Part shown: piece by piece, positions 39,245-48,945 of the stretch
Position numbering within the stretch: position 1 is the first letter of the stretch
Layout: every line of letters starts with the position of its first letter
NCBI GenBank assembly: GCA_023565505.1
Contig: JAIMBI010000010.1
Span: forward strand, 29,470-93,469
Source: Actinomycetes bacterium
GTDB lineage: Bacteria > Bacillota > Sulfobacillia > Sulfobacillales > JAIMBI01
Length of the DNA stretch: 64,000 nt
Direction of reading: 5' to 3'
Program-made: the position numbers and the translations under genes
Notes under the pieces: model-generated
Database searches by the model: none
The model's input: only the letters and a program-made list of their open reading frames with translations
Told to the model about the DNA's origin: nothing

Positions 39245-39963
39245 GCATCGTGGCGGCATTCGAACCCGCCTTGCTTTACGAAGGCAAGGCCAAGAGAGTC
39301 TGGTCCACGCCGTCGCCGGACGAAGTGGTGATGGAGTTCAAGGACGACGCCACGGCCTTCAACGGTCAGAAGCGGGGGCAGATCGTCGGCAAGGGGGCGG
39401 TCAACGCCCAGGTCAGCGCCGAGCTGTTCGGGCATCTGGCGGCGCAGGGGATCGCCACCCACTTCCTGCGCCAGGTGGACGACCGGCGCCTGTTGGTCCG
39501 GCGCTTGACCATGATCCCCCTCGAGGTCATCGCCCGCAACGTCGTCGCCGGTTCCCTGGCGCAGCGGACCGGGTTGGCCGAGGGCACCGAGCTGGACCGG
39601 CCGGTGGTGGAGATCTACTACAAGAACGACGCGCTCGGCGACCCGCTGTTCAACGACGACCACGTGCTCCTGATGAAGGCGGCGACGGCCGAGACCCTGG
39701 CCGACCTCAAGGCCGCGGCGCGGCGGATCAACGACGTGCTCCGCACCTTCTTCCTCGCCCGGGATCTCCTGTTGGTGGACTTCAAGCTGGAGTTCGGCTG
39801 GTTCGACGGCCGGCTCACCCTGGGCGACGAGATCTCGCCGGACACCTGCCGCCTGTGGGACCGGAACACCCGCGAGAAGCTGGACAAGGACCGGTTCCGC
39901 CGGGATCTCGGCGGCGTGGAGGACGCCTACCGGGAAGTGCTGCGGCGCGTGACGGCCTCATGA
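39241..39963 (+). CDS. purC: SAICAR synthetase
   Basis: 240-residue ATP-dependent ligase joining aspartate to CAIR. LYEGKAKRVW, DDATAFNGQKRGQI, RNVVAGSLAQRTGL and DEISPDTCRLWD are family motifs. GTG at 39241 gives a GTGA overlap with purB; GTG at 39250 is an alternative. Confidence 0.96.
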   Translation: MSIVAAFEPALLYEGKAKRVWSTPSPDEVVMEFKDDATAFNGQKRGQIVGKGAVNAQVSAELFGHLAAQGIATHFLRQVDDRRLLVRRLTMIPLEVIARNVVAGSLAQRTGLAEGTELDRPVVEIYYKNDALGDPLFNDDHVLLMKAATAETLADLKAAARRINDVLRTFFLARDLLLVDFKLEFGWFDGRLTLGDEISPDTCRLWDRNTREKLDKDRFRRDLGGVEDAYREVLRRVTAS

Positions 39964-40208
39964 CGTACACCGTGACGGTCTTGGTGGAACTCCACCCGCA
40001 CGTGCTCGACCCCGCCGGCCAGGCGGTCGCCGACGTGCTGCGCGGCATGGGCTTTCTCGTCGAGGATGTCCGCATGGGGCGGGTCATCCGCCTCCGCGTC
40101 CCCGCCGCCTCCGCGGAAGAGGCGCGCCGGCTGGCCTCGGAGATGGCCGACCGGCTGCTGGCCAACCCGGTTATGGAGCGGTTCGCCGTGGGGAGCGTGG
40201 AGCCGTGA
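39960..40208 (+). CDS. purS: FGAM synthase subunit PurS
   Basis: 82-residue small subunit bridging PurL and PurQ in the three-part FGAM synthase of Bacillota. YTVTVLVELHPHVLDPAGQAVADVLRGMGF is typical. ATGA overlap with purC and GTGA overlap with purQ. Confidence 0.95.
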   Translation: MTYTVTVLVELHPHVLDPAGQAVADVLRGMGFLVEDVRMGRVIRLRVPAASAEEARRLASEMADRLLANPVMERFAVGSVEP

Positions 40209-40894
40209 CGGTGGCGGTGATCGCCTTCCCGGGGTCGAACTGCGACCGCGACGTGGTGTACGCGCTCCAGTCGCTGGGGGTCGAGGCCCGGTGGATGTGG
40301 CACACCGAGGTCGACCTGGAGGGCGTCGGGGGCGTGGTGCTCCCGGGGGGGTTCAGCTACGGCGACTACCTCCGGAGCGGGGCGCTGGCGGCGCACTCCC
40401 CCGCCATGCCGGCGGTCCGCCGCTTCGCCCGGGACGGCGGACCGGTCCTGGGCATCTGTAACGGCTTTCAAATCCTGTGCGAGGCGGGGCTCCTCCCGGG
40501 CACCCTGGGTCTCAACGTCTCCCGACGGTTCCAGTGTTCGGTGGAACACGTGCGCGTGGCGGCCGCCCCGGCAAGCCTCCGGCTCGAGCCGGGAGAGGTG
40601 CTCACGTTGCCCATCGCGCACCGCGAGGGGCGGTACTACGCCCCGCCGGACGTCCTGGCGGAGCTGTGGCGGCACGGCCAAGTGGTGCTGCAGTATGCGG
40701 ACGCCGGGGGCCAGGTCGATCCGGCCGTCAACCCCAACGGATCGGTCGACAACATCGCCGGCGTGGCCAACCGGGCGGGCAACGTGGTCGGACTGATGCC
40801 GCATCCGGAACGGGCCATGGCCGAGTGGTTCGGGAGTGCCGACGGTCGGCGCTTCTTCGCCCGCTGGGCGGGCGCGGGGGGGACGGCGGCATGA
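40205..40894 (+). CDS. purQ: FGAM synthase glutaminase subunit PurQ
   Basis: 229-residue class I amidotransferase supplying ammonia to PurL. VIAFPGSNCDRDV, GGFSYGDYLRSGA, the nucleophile GICNGFQIL and GLMPHPERAM complete the triad. Confidence 0.96.
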   Translation: MTVAVIAFPGSNCDRDVVYALQSLGVEARWMWHTEVDLEGVGGVVLPGGFSYGDYLRSGALAAHSPAMPAVRRFARDGGPVLGICNGFQILCEAGLLPGTLGLNVSRRFQCSVEHVRVAAAPASLRLEPGEVLTLPIAHREGRYYAPPDVLAELWRHGQVVLQYADAGGQVDPAVNPNGSVDNIAGVANRAGNVVGLMPHPERAMAEWFGSADGRRFFARWAGAGGTAA

Positions 40895-43065
40895 CCATGA
40901 CCCCCTACGAGGTCGTGGGGCTTACGCCCGCAGAATACGCCGCGCTGGTCGCCGCCTTGGGGCGGACGCCCAACCTGCTCGAGCTGGGACTCGTGGGCGC
41001 GCTGTGGAGCGAACACTGCAGCTACAAGTCCTCCAAGGCGACCCTGACCTGGCTCAAGCCGCCGCCGGGGACGGTGGTCCAGGGGCTGGGAGAGAACGCC
41101 GGCGTCGTGGAGCTGGTCCCGGGCTGGGAGGTGGCCTTCAAGGTCGAATCCCACAACCACCCCTCGTACGTCGAGCCGTTCCAAGGAGCGGCCACCGGGG
41201 TGGGCGGCATCATCCGGGACGTGTTGGCCATGGGGGCGGAACCCATCGCCCTCCTGGACTCGCTCCACTTCGGGACCGGCGCCGAAGGGCGCCGCCTGCT
41301 GCCGCGGGTGGTGGAGGGCATCGCGTTCTACGGCAACGCCGTCGGGGTGCCCACGGTGGGGGGCGAGGTGGGGTACGGTCCGGAGTACGAGACCAACCCG
41401 CTGGTCAACGTGATGTGCGTAGGGATCCGGCCGGCGTCGCGCCGGATCGGGGCCGGCGCCCGCCGGCCCGGCGACCGGGTCCTGCTCGTGGGCGCGCGGA
41501 CCGGTCGGGACGGCATTGGGGGCGCCTCGCTCCTTGCCTCGCGGGCGTTCGCGGGTGAAGGGGGCGACGACCTCCGGCCGAGTGTCCAGGTCGGGGACCC
41601 CTTTCTCGGCAAGCTCCTCATCGAGGCCGTCCTCGCGGCGTTGGCCACCGGCAAGGTGACCGCTGTGCAGGACTGCGGCGCGGCGGGCCTCACCTCCGCC
41701 ACCGCCGAGATGGCGCGGCAGGGGGGGACCGGCATCCGGCTGGACGTCGACCGCGTGCCCCGTCGGGAAGCGGGCATGACGCCGGAGGAGGTCATGCTCT
41801 CGGAGTCGCAGGAGCGGATGCTCCTGGCCGTGGCCCCCGAGGACGTGGAGGCCGTGGCGGCAGCCGTGCGCCGATACGGCGTCGAGGCGACGGTCGTAGG
41901 GGAGGTCACGGACAGCGGGAACCTGGAGGTCATGGCCGGTGGGGCGGTCGTCGGACAGGTCCCGGTGGCGCTCCTCACGGACGGTTGCCCGACGCGGCCG
42001 GCTCCCGCCCGGCGTCCCGGCCCCATGGCGCATCGGCCGTGGGTGCCGACGGCACCGTTCGACCCGGAGGAGGGGCTCCGGGTCCTGGCGCATCCTCTCT
42101 CGCGGTCGCGTGCGGACATCTACACCCAGTACGACTACATGGTCCAGACGCGGACCGTGGCCGGACCGGGGGCCGACGCGGCGGTGCTGGCCCTCCGCGA
42201 GGTGCCGGTGGGCCTGGCGCTCACGGTGGACGGACCCGGACGCTGGTGCGCCCGCGATCCGTATGCGGGCGCCGCCCGCGCCGTGGTGGAAGCGGTCATG
42301 AACCTCGTGGTAAGCGGCGCGGAGCCGCTGGGATTGACGGACGGGATCAACTGCGGCAGTCCCGACGACCCGGCCGTCTTCGCCGCGTTCGCGGGCCTGG
42401 TGGCCGGGGTGGCCGACGCCGCCCGGGCGTTGGGGGTACCGGTCACGGGCGGGAACGTCTCCTTCTACAACCAGACCGGCGGACGGGCCATCTGGCCCAC
42501 GCCGGTGATCGGGGCGGTGGGGCGGCACCCTCGCCCGACCCGGCCCATCCGCCCCGGTTGGACCGAGGCGGGTCTGGTGCTGCTCCGGGTGGGCGCTCCC
42601 GAGGGCGACCTGGGGGCGACGGCATGGCGCATCGCGGCGGGCGACGGCGGGCTGGACGCCGCCCGGGCGCCCGACTTGGCCCGCGCCGCCGCCGTGGTCG
42701 GCGTGATCCGGGACGCCGGCCGCGCCGGATGGGTGCGCGCCGCCCATGATGTCGCCGACGGCGGACTCTTCGTGACCCTGGCGGAGATGCTCCTGGCGGC
42801 GCGGCCGGGCGTGCGGAGCGTCGCCGTGCGGCTCGCCGGGCCGGCGCGGCCGGCGTTGTTCGACGAGGGCCCGGCGCAGGCCGTGTTGGCGGTCGCGCCG
42901 GCCGACGTCGCGGCGGTCCAGGAGCGGGCGCGGGCGGCCGGCGTACCGTGCGCGGTGCTCGGGCAAACCGGGACGGGAGACGACGGCATGACGGTCGAGG
43001 CGGACGACGGACGCTTTCTGTGGCCGGTCGACGCGCTGGCCCGGGCTTATCGGGGCGATCGATGA
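40891..43065 (+). CDS. purL: FGAM synthase large subunit PurL
   Basis: 724-residue small-type PurL using ATP to convert FGAR to FGAM. LWSEHCSYKSSK, KVESHNHPSYVEPFQGAATG, DCGAAGLTSA, and GGNVSFYNQT are present. ATGA overlap with purQ. Confidence 0.97.
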   Translation: MTMTPYEVVGLTPAEYAALVAALGRTPNLLELGLVGALWSEHCSYKSSKATLTWLKPPPGTVVQGLGENAGVVELVPGWEVAFKVESHNHPSYVEPFQGAATGVGGIIRDVLAMGAEPIALLDSLHFGTGAEGRRLLPRVVEGIAFYGNAVGVPTVGGEVGYGPEYETNPLVNVMCVGIRPASRRIGAGARRPGDRVLLVGARTGRDGIGGASLLASRAFAGEGGDDLRPSVQVGDPFLGKLLIEAVLAALATGKVTAVQDCGAAGLTSATAEMARQGGTGIRLDVDRVPRREAGMTPEEVMLSESQERMLLAVAPEDVEAVAAAVRRYGVEATVVGEVTDSGNLEVMAGGAVVGQVPVALLTDGCPTRPAPARRPGPMAHRPWVPTAPFDPEEGLRVLAHPLSRSRADIYTQYDYMVQTRTVAGPGADAAVLALREVPVGLALTVDGPGRWCARDPYAGAARAVVEAVMNLVVSGAEPLGLTDGINCGSPDDPAVFAAFAGLVAGVADAARALGVPVTGGNVSFYNQTGGRAIWPTPVIGAVGRHPRPTRPIRPGWTEAGLVLLRVGAPEGDLGATAWRIAAGDGGLDAARAPDLARAAAVVGVIRDAGRAGWVRAAHDVADGGLFVTLAEMLLAARPGVRSVAVRLAGPARPALFDEGPAQAVLAVAPADVAAVQERARAAGVPCAVLGQTGTGDDGMTVEADDGRFLWPVDALARAYRGDR

Positions 43066-43081
43066 GGGAGGAGGAGGCCCG

Positions 43082-44452
43082 GTGGGCGGGGAGCTGAGGG
43101 AAGCCTGCGGCGTATTCGGGGTGTTCGGCCGGCCCGGGGCGGCACCGCTCACGTACCGGGGTCTCTTCGCCCTGCAGCACCGCGGGCAGGAGAGCGCCGG
43201 CATCGCGTGGCTGGAAGCCGGCGACGTGCGGGTGACCAAGGGCATGGGGCTGGTCACCGAGGCGCTGGACGAGGGGGCCTTGCCGGCGGCGCCGGACGTG
43301 GCCATGGGGCACGTCCGCTACTCCACCACAGGGCCCTCGACGGCCGAGAACGCCCAACCCCTGGTGGCCCGCACCCGGTTCGGTCCCGTGGCGCTGGCCC
43401 ACAACGGCAACCTGACCAACTTCTTCCGCCTTAAGGCGCGCCTCGAGGCGGAGGGCGCCGTCTTCCAGACGACCTCCGACAGCGAGCTGTTGGCCCACCT
43501 GGTGGCCCGCCGTCCGGAGACGGACGTGGTGGACGCCATCCTGGCGGCCGTGGACGCGCTCGAGGGCGGGTTCGCCTATCTGCTCCTCCTGCCCCGCGCC
43601 CTCATCGGCGTCCGGGATCCGCACGGCATCCGTCCGCTGGTTCTCGGCCGCCTGGAGTCGGCGTTCGCCCTGGCGTCGGAGACCTGCGCGCTCGACGCCG
43701 TGGGCGCCGAATTCCTGCGGGAGGTGGAGCCGGGGGAGCTGGTCGTGATCACCGACGCGGGCGTCCGGTCGGTGCGGCGCGAGGCGGGCCGTCCGGCCTT
43801 CTGCGTGTTCGAACTGGTCTACTTCGCGCGGGCGGACTCGGTCTTCCGGGGCCAGACGGTCCACGAGGCGCGCCGGGCTATGGGCCGCCAGCTGGCGCGG
43901 GAGCATCCGGTGGCGGCGGACGTGGTGGTGGGGGTCCCGGACTCGAGTCTGCCGGCGGCCATGGGCTACGCGGAGGCGGCGGGTCTGCCGTTCGACTTCG
44001 GCTTGGTCAAGAACCGGTACGTGGGGCGGACCTTCATCGCCCCGGGTCAGACGGCGCGCGAGCTGTCGGTGAGCCAGAAGCTCGCGGCGGTACGCTCGGT
44101 GGTGGCCGGCCGCCGCGTGGTGCTGGTGGACGACTCGCTGGTGCGGGGCACCACCTCCCGCCACCTGGTGCAGTTGCTCCGGCGCGCGGGGGCCATGGCG
44201 GTGCACATGCGGATCGCGTCGCCGCCCTACAAGTTCGCCTGCCACTACGGCATCGACACCTCCCGGGCCGACGAGCTGGCCGCGGCCCGTTGGGACCTCG
44301 AGCGGATCCGGCGCGAGGTGGGGGCCGACAGCCTGGCGTACCTCTCCGTGGAGGGTTTGGAACGTGCGGTGGGCACGGGAGGTTGGTGCCTGGCCTGTTT
44401 CGGAGGGGGCTATCCCGTACCGGTCGAGGAGGTTTTGCATGAGCGACAGTGA
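43082..44452 (+). CDS. purF: Amidophosphoribosyltransferase
   Basis: 456-residue first enzyme of the pathway. A short propeptide precedes the nucleophile in REACGVFGVFG; the PRPP site is VVLVDDSLVRGTTS; cysteines in FCVFELVYFAR, FACHYGID and CLACFGGGY fit the Bacillus-type [4Fe-4S] enzyme. GTG 43082 follows GGGAGGAGG. Confidence 0.97.
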   Translation: MGGELREACGVFGVFGRPGAAPLTYRGLFALQHRGQESAGIAWLEAGDVRVTKGMGLVTEALDEGALPAAPDVAMGHVRYSTTGPSTAENAQPLVARTRFGPVALAHNGNLTNFFRLKARLEAEGAVFQTTSDSELLAHLVARRPETDVVDAILAAVDALEGGFAYLLLLPRALIGVRDPHGIRPLVLGRLESAFALASETCALDAVGAEFLREVEPGELVVITDAGVRSVRREAGRPAFCVFELVYFARADSVFRGQTVHEARRAMGRQLAREHPVAADVVVGVPDSSLPAAMGYAEAAGLPFDFGLVKNRYVGRTFIAPGQTARELSVSQKLAAVRSVVAGRRVVLVDDSLVRGTTSRHLVQLLRRAGAMAVHMRIASPPYKFACHYGIDTSRADELAAARWDLERIRREVGADSLAYLSVEGLERAVGTGGWCLACFGGGYPVPVEEVLHERQ

Positions 44453-45452
44453 GGCCCCGGCCTACCGGGCCGCAGGCGTCGACATCGCTGCCGCCGACCG
44501 GCTGGTGGCGCTGCTTCGGGCCCGCGTCACGGCCACCCGGCCCGAGGTCACGGCCGGCATCGGCGGGTTCTACGGCGGCTTTCGGCTGCCGGACGGGACC
44601 GAGTTGGTGGCCGGGGCCGACGGCGTCGGGACCAAGATCCTGCTGGCGCGGGAATTGGGGCGCTTCGACACCATCGGGATCGACCTGGTGGCCATGAACG
44701 TGAACGACATCCTCACCGCTGGCGCGGAACCGCTGTTCTTCCTGGACTACGTGGCGGTGGGACGCCTCGAGCCGGAACAGGTGGCCGAGGTGGTGGCGGG
44801 GATCGATCGGGGGTGTCGGGAGGCGGGCTGCGCGCTCCTGGGCGGGGAGACGGCGGAGATGCCCGGTCTGTACCGACCCGGCGACCTGGACCTGGCGGGG
44901 TTCGCCGTCGGACGGGTGCTGTCGAGACGCCACCCGGCCCCGCCGGTCAGCCCGGGCTTCCGGATCGTGGGGATCGCCGCGAGTGGACTACATGCCAACG
45001 GCTTCTCCCTGGTCCGGGCCATCCTCGAGCGGGCGCGGGTGGACCTGAGGGATCCGGTGGGCGAGTCGGGGACGAGCTGGGCGGAGGAGTTGCTGCGGCC
45101 CACCCGGATCTACGTCCGGCCCGTGTTGGACCTGTGCACCCGTTTTCCCGTGGCGGCCATGGCGCACATCACCGGCGGCGGCCTGGTGGGCAACCTGCCG
45201 CGCGTCCTCGGCGGCTTCGGAGCCCGCCTGGCGTTCGGCGCCTGGCCGGTGCCCCCCGTGATGCGGGAACTCCAGCGCCTGGGAGGCGTGACGGACGCCG
45301 AGATGGCGCGGGTGTTCAACCTGGGCGTCGGCTACTGCCTGGTCGTGCCGCCCGAGGTGGTGGCCGACATCGTCGCGGCACTCGGCGCCGTCGGGTGGCC
45401 GGCATGGGACATCGGGGTCGTGGTCGAGACAGCCGGCGTGAGCGGCCTATGA
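44439..45452 (+). CDS. purM: AIR synthetase (FGAM cyclo-ligase)
   Basis: 337-residue enzyme. GADGVGTKILLA, VAMNVNDILTAGAEPLFFLDY, LLGGETAEMPG and HITGGGLVGNLPR are conserved. ATG 44439 follows GAGGAGG and overlaps purF by 14 nt. Confidence 0.96.
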   Translation: MSDSEAPAYRAAGVDIAAADRLVALLRARVTATRPEVTAGIGGFYGGFRLPDGTELVAGADGVGTKILLARELGRFDTIGIDLVAMNVNDILTAGAEPLFFLDYVAVGRLEPEQVAEVVAGIDRGCREAGCALLGGETAEMPGLYRPGDLDLAGFAVGRVLSRRHPAPPVSPGFRIVGIAASGLHANGFSLVRAILERARVDLRDPVGESGTSWAEELLRPTRIYVRPVLDLCTRFPVAAMAHITGGGLVGNLPRVLGGFGARLAFGAWPVPPVMRELQRLGGVTDAEMARVFNLGVGYCLVVPPEVVADIVAALGAVGWPAWDIGVVVETAGVSGL

Positions 45453-46081
45453 GATGGGCGGTGCTGGTCGGCGGTCGCGGCTCGAATCTGGCGGCGCTCC
45501 TTGCGGCGGGGATCGACGTGCGCCTGGTGGTCAGCCACCGCGCGGGCGTAGGGGCCCTGGACGTCGCCCGGTCCGCGGCGGTGCCGGCCCGGGTGCTCGA
45601 GCCCGCGGGGTTCGCCGACCGGGCGGCGTACGACCGGACCTTGGCCGAGATCCTGGCCTCGGCGGGCGTGGACGGGGTGGTCCTGGCCGGATTCCTCCGG
45701 ATCCTGGGCCCGACGGTCGTCGACGCCTACCCCGGGCGGCTCCTCAACGTCCATCCCTCCCTGCTTCCCGCTTTCCCGGGCCTGCATGCGCCCCGGCAGG
45801 CTCTCGCGGCCGGCGTGCGGGTCACCGGCGCCACGGTGCACTTCGTGGACCATGGGATGGACACGGGGCCCATCATCGCCCAGGCCCCCGTCCCGGTTTG
45901 GCCCGACGACACCGAGGCCACGCTCACGGCCCGCATCCAGTCGGTGGAGCACCGGCTCCTGCCGCTGGTGGTGCGGTTGGTGGAGCGCGGCGAGGTGGCC
46001 TGGGTCGACGGCCGGGTCCATTTGTCCCCGGCGGCGGCCGCCACGCTGTCGTGGTGGTGGAGCAAGAGCGAGGAGGATTGA
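45449..46081 (+). CDS. purN: GAR transformylase (formyltetrahydrofolate-dependent)
   Basis: 210 residues. VLVGGRGSNLAALL, the NVHPSLLPAFPG catalytic segment, and VHFVDHGMDTGPIIAQ carry the Asn-His-Asp set. ATGA overlap with purM. Confidence 0.95.
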   Translation: MRWAVLVGGRGSNLAALLAAGIDVRLVVSHRAGVGALDVARSAAVPARVLEPAGFADRAAYDRTLAEILASAGVDGVVLAGFLRILGPTVVDAYPGRLLNVHPSLLPAFPGLHAPRQALAAGVRVTGATVHFVDHGMDTGPIIAQAPVPVWPDDTEATLTARIQSVEHRLLPLVVRLVERGEVAWVDGRVHLSPAAAATLSWWWSKSEED

Positions 46082-46082
46082 C

Positions 46083-47582
46083 GTGCGGGCACTCATCAGC
46101 ACCTACGACAAGACCGGGTTGGACCGCCTGGGGCCGTGGTTGGTCGCGCAAGGCGTCGAGGTCTGGGCCACCGGGGGCACGGCGGAGACGCTGCGCCGGC
46201 TCGGCGTCCCCGTCCGCGACACCAGTGCCGTCACGGGCTTCGTGGACCTGCTCGAGGGGCGCGTGAAGACGCTGCATCCGGCCCTCTACGCGGCGCTCCT
46301 GGCCCGTCCCACCCCGGACGACGCCCGGGCGCTCGCCGCGGCGGGGATCGATCCCATCGACCTGGTGGTGGTCAACCTGTACCCGTTCCGCGCCACCTGG
46401 CTGGCCGGACGGGCCGAGCCGGAGCTGGTGGAGCAGATCGACATCGGCGGCGTGTCGCTCCTGCGGGCGGGGGCCAAGAACTTCGAGCGGGTCACCGTGC
46501 TGTCGGACCCCCGCCAATACGACGAGGCCATGGCCCGGGGGACCGCCGGGTGGGACCGCGCCTGGCGGAAAGCGCTCGCGGCGGCGGCCTTCCGCCTGGT
46601 GGCCGCCTACGACGCGGACATCGCGGCGGCGTTGGCCCCGGCGGACGAAGGCTGGCCGGAGCGCCTGGTGCTCACCGGCGACCGGTTCGGGGATCTCCGC
46701 TACGGCGAGAACCCGCACCAGGCGGCGGCCTTCTACCGCCGGCCGGGCGGCTACGGCCTCGCCGACGCGCGCCTCCTGCAAGGCAAGCCCCTGTCGTACA
46801 ACAACCTGGCCGACGCCGACACCGCGTGGCGGCTGGCCTTCGAATTCGAGGAGCCGGCCTGCGTGGCGGTCAAGCATCAGACCCCCTGCGGGGTCGCCCG
46901 GGGCCGGGACGCCGTGGAGGCCTACCGCCGGGCGCGGGAGGCCGATCCGGTCTCCATCTTCGGGGGCATCGTGGCCTTCAACCGACCCGTCGACGCGCCG
47001 GTCGCCGAGGAGCTGACGCAGATCTTCCTGGAGGTGGTGATCGCGCCGGCGGTCACGGAGGCGGCGCGAGCGGTGCTGGCGAAGAAGCCGAATCTGCGCG
47101 TGCTGGAACTCGGAACCCCCCGGGGGGTGGAGTGGGACGTGCGTTCGCTGTCGGGCGGATGGCTGGTGCAGGAGGCCGACCGGCCGACGGTCTCCCCGGA
47201 GGCATGGCGGCGTGTCGCCGGTCCCGAGGTGGATGCGGCCGGGCGGGGAGATCTGGCGTTCGCGTGGACAGTGGTGCGGTACGTCAAGTCCAACGCGGTG
47301 TGCCTGGCCCGAGACGGTCAGACGGTGGGGATCGGGTCCGGCCAGACCAACCGCATCGACGCGGTCCGCCAGGCGCTGGAGCGCGCGGGGACACGGGCCC
47401 GCGGCGCCGTCCTGGCGTCCGACGCGTTCTTCTTCCCCGATACGGTCGAGGCCTTGGCGGCGGCGGGGGTCCGGGCGGCCGTGTCGCCCGGCGGGTCGGT
47501 GCGCGACCGCGAGGTCCTGGCCGCGGCCGAGGCGGCGGGCCTGTCCCTGTGGTTCACCGGGGAGCGGCACTTCCGGCATTGA
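46083..47582 (+). CDS. purH: Bifunctional AICAR transformylase/IMP cyclohydrolase
   Basis: 499 residues: an MGS-like cyclohydrolase domain (ISTYDKTGLDRL, GRVKTLHPALYAALLA) then the transformylase (RYGENPHQAAAFYR, VKHQTPCGVA, SDAFFFPDTV). GTG 46083 follows GGAGG by 7 nt. Confidence 0.97.
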   Translation: MRALISTYDKTGLDRLGPWLVAQGVEVWATGGTAETLRRLGVPVRDTSAVTGFVDLLEGRVKTLHPALYAALLARPTPDDARALAAAGIDPIDLVVVNLYPFRATWLAGRAEPELVEQIDIGGVSLLRAGAKNFERVTVLSDPRQYDEAMARGTAGWDRAWRKALAAAAFRLVAAYDADIAAALAPADEGWPERLVLTGDRFGDLRYGENPHQAAAFYRRPGGYGLADARLLQGKPLSYNNLADADTAWRLAFEFEEPACVAVKHQTPCGVARGRDAVEAYRRAREADPVSIFGGIVAFNRPVDAPVAEELTQIFLEVVIAPAVTEAARAVLAKKPNLRVLELGTPRGVEWDVRSLSGGWLVQEADRPTVSPEAWRRVAGPEVDAAGRGDLAFAWTVVRYVKSNAVCLARDGQTVGIGSGQTNRIDAVRQALERAGTRARGAVLASDAFFFPDTVEALAAAGVRAAVSPGGSVRDREVLAAAEAAGLSLWFTGERHFRH

Positions 47583-47643
47583 GGCCGCCCTCGGTCGCTG
47601 TCGGACCCGGGAGCGGAGCGCGCGACGAGGAGGGAGGCGTTCG

Positions 47644-48903
47644 ATGGGCGAAGGGGTCCTGGTCGTCGGCGCAGGGGCGCGGGAACATGCGTTGGTTTGG
47701 GCTTTGGCCCGGAGTCCGGAGGTCGACCGGGTCGTGGCCACCCCCGGCAACGCGGGCATGGCGGGATTGGCCGAGTGCGTCGACCTGGCGGACGACGACG
47801 CCGTGGTCGCCTACGCCGCGGCGGAGCAGCTGTGGGTGGTCGTGGGTCCCGAGGCGCCGCTGGCCCGCGGTCTGGCCGACCGGCTGGCCGCCGCCGGCGT
47901 CCGGGTCGTGGGACCCTCCCGGGCGGCGGCGCGGATCGAGAGCAGCAAGGCCGACGCCAAACGGGTGATGCGGGCCGCCGGGATCCCTACGGCCGAGGCG
48001 GTGGTCGTCCACGGGTGGCGTGAGGCCGAGGCCGCACTGGATCGGTTCCCGGCGGGGGTGGTGGTCAAGGCCGACGGCCTCGCCGCGGGCAAGGGCGTCA
48101 CCGTCTGTGAGGACCGGACCGAGGCGGCGGCCGCTCTCCGGGCGCTCCTGGTCGACGACGCCCTCGGCCCCGCGGGACGCACGGTGGTGTTGGAAGAGCG
48201 GCTGGCGGGCGAGGAGATGTCGGTGATGGTGGTGACCGACGGCACCCGCTTCGCCTACCTGCCCCCGGCGCGGGACTACAAGCGGCTCGGGACGGGCGAC
48301 GTCGGCCCCAACACGGGGGGCATGGGCGCCGTGGCGCCGCACCCGGCGTGGACGCCCGCCCTGGCCGACGAGGTGGCCGCCCGCATCATCGATCCGGTAC
48401 TGACCCAGCTGCGCCGGGAGGGACGGCCGTTCCGCGGCGTTCTGTACGCCGGGTTGATGCTGACGGCGGAGGGGCCCAAGGTGCTCGAGTTCAACGCCCG
48501 GTTCGGGGACCCCGAGGCGACCGTGATGCTGCCCCTGCTCGAGGACGACCTATTCCCCTGGCTGGTCGCCGCCGGCGGCGGCCCCTGGCCGGCAAGGGCC
48601 CCGCGCTGGACGGGGGCCGCGGTGGGCGTCGTCCTCGCGGCGCCGGGCTACCCGGGCCGGGTGGCGACGGGCATTCCCATCACGGTGGAACCCGGCGAGG
48701 GAGCCGTGGTCTTTCACGCCGCCACGGTCCGGGACGGGGCGGGGCGGCTCGTCAACGGGGGCGGGCGCTCCCTGGTGGCGGTGGGCCTGGGGTCGGATCC
48801 GGAGACGGCGCGTAAGCGGGCCTACGCCCAGGTGGAGCGCATCCGGTTCGAGGGCGCCCAGTGGCGCCGGGACATCGGGGAGACGTCTCGGCCCGGGCGA
48901 TAG
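47644..48903 (+). CDS. purD: GAR synthetase
   Basis: 419-residue ATP-grasp ligase forming GAR. VVGAGAREHALVWAL, VVVGPEAPLARGLAD, VVKADGLAAGKGVTV and LEFNARFGDPEA are diagnostic. Last gene of the operon. Confidence 0.97.
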   Translation: MGEGVLVVGAGAREHALVWALARSPEVDRVVATPGNAGMAGLAECVDLADDDAVVAYAAAEQLWVVVGPEAPLARGLADRLAAAGVRVVGPSRAAARIESSKADAKRVMRAAGIPTAEAVVVHGWREAEAALDRFPAGVVVKADGLAAGKGVTVCEDRTEAAAALRALLVDDALGPAGRTVVLEERLAGEEMSVMVVTDGTRFAYLPPARDYKRLGTGDVGPNTGGMGAVAPHPAWTPALADEVAARIIDPVLTQLRREGRPFRGVLYAGLMLTAEGPKVLEFNARFGDPEATVMLPLLEDDLFPWLVAAGGGPWPARAPRWTGAAVGVVLAAPGYPGRVATGIPITVEPGEGAVVFHAATVRDGAGRLVNGGGRSLVAVGLGSDPETARKRAYAQVERIRFEGAQWRRDIGETSRPGR

Positions 48904-48945
48904 CCCAAGACCGAACGGGGAACCCTGGGGCCAGGAGGTGGCCTC

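Noticed and set aside
40636..43305. 889-codon minus-strand frame opposite purQ-purL
   Set aside because: Lacks domain signatures and ribosome site; purL is unambiguous on the other strand.
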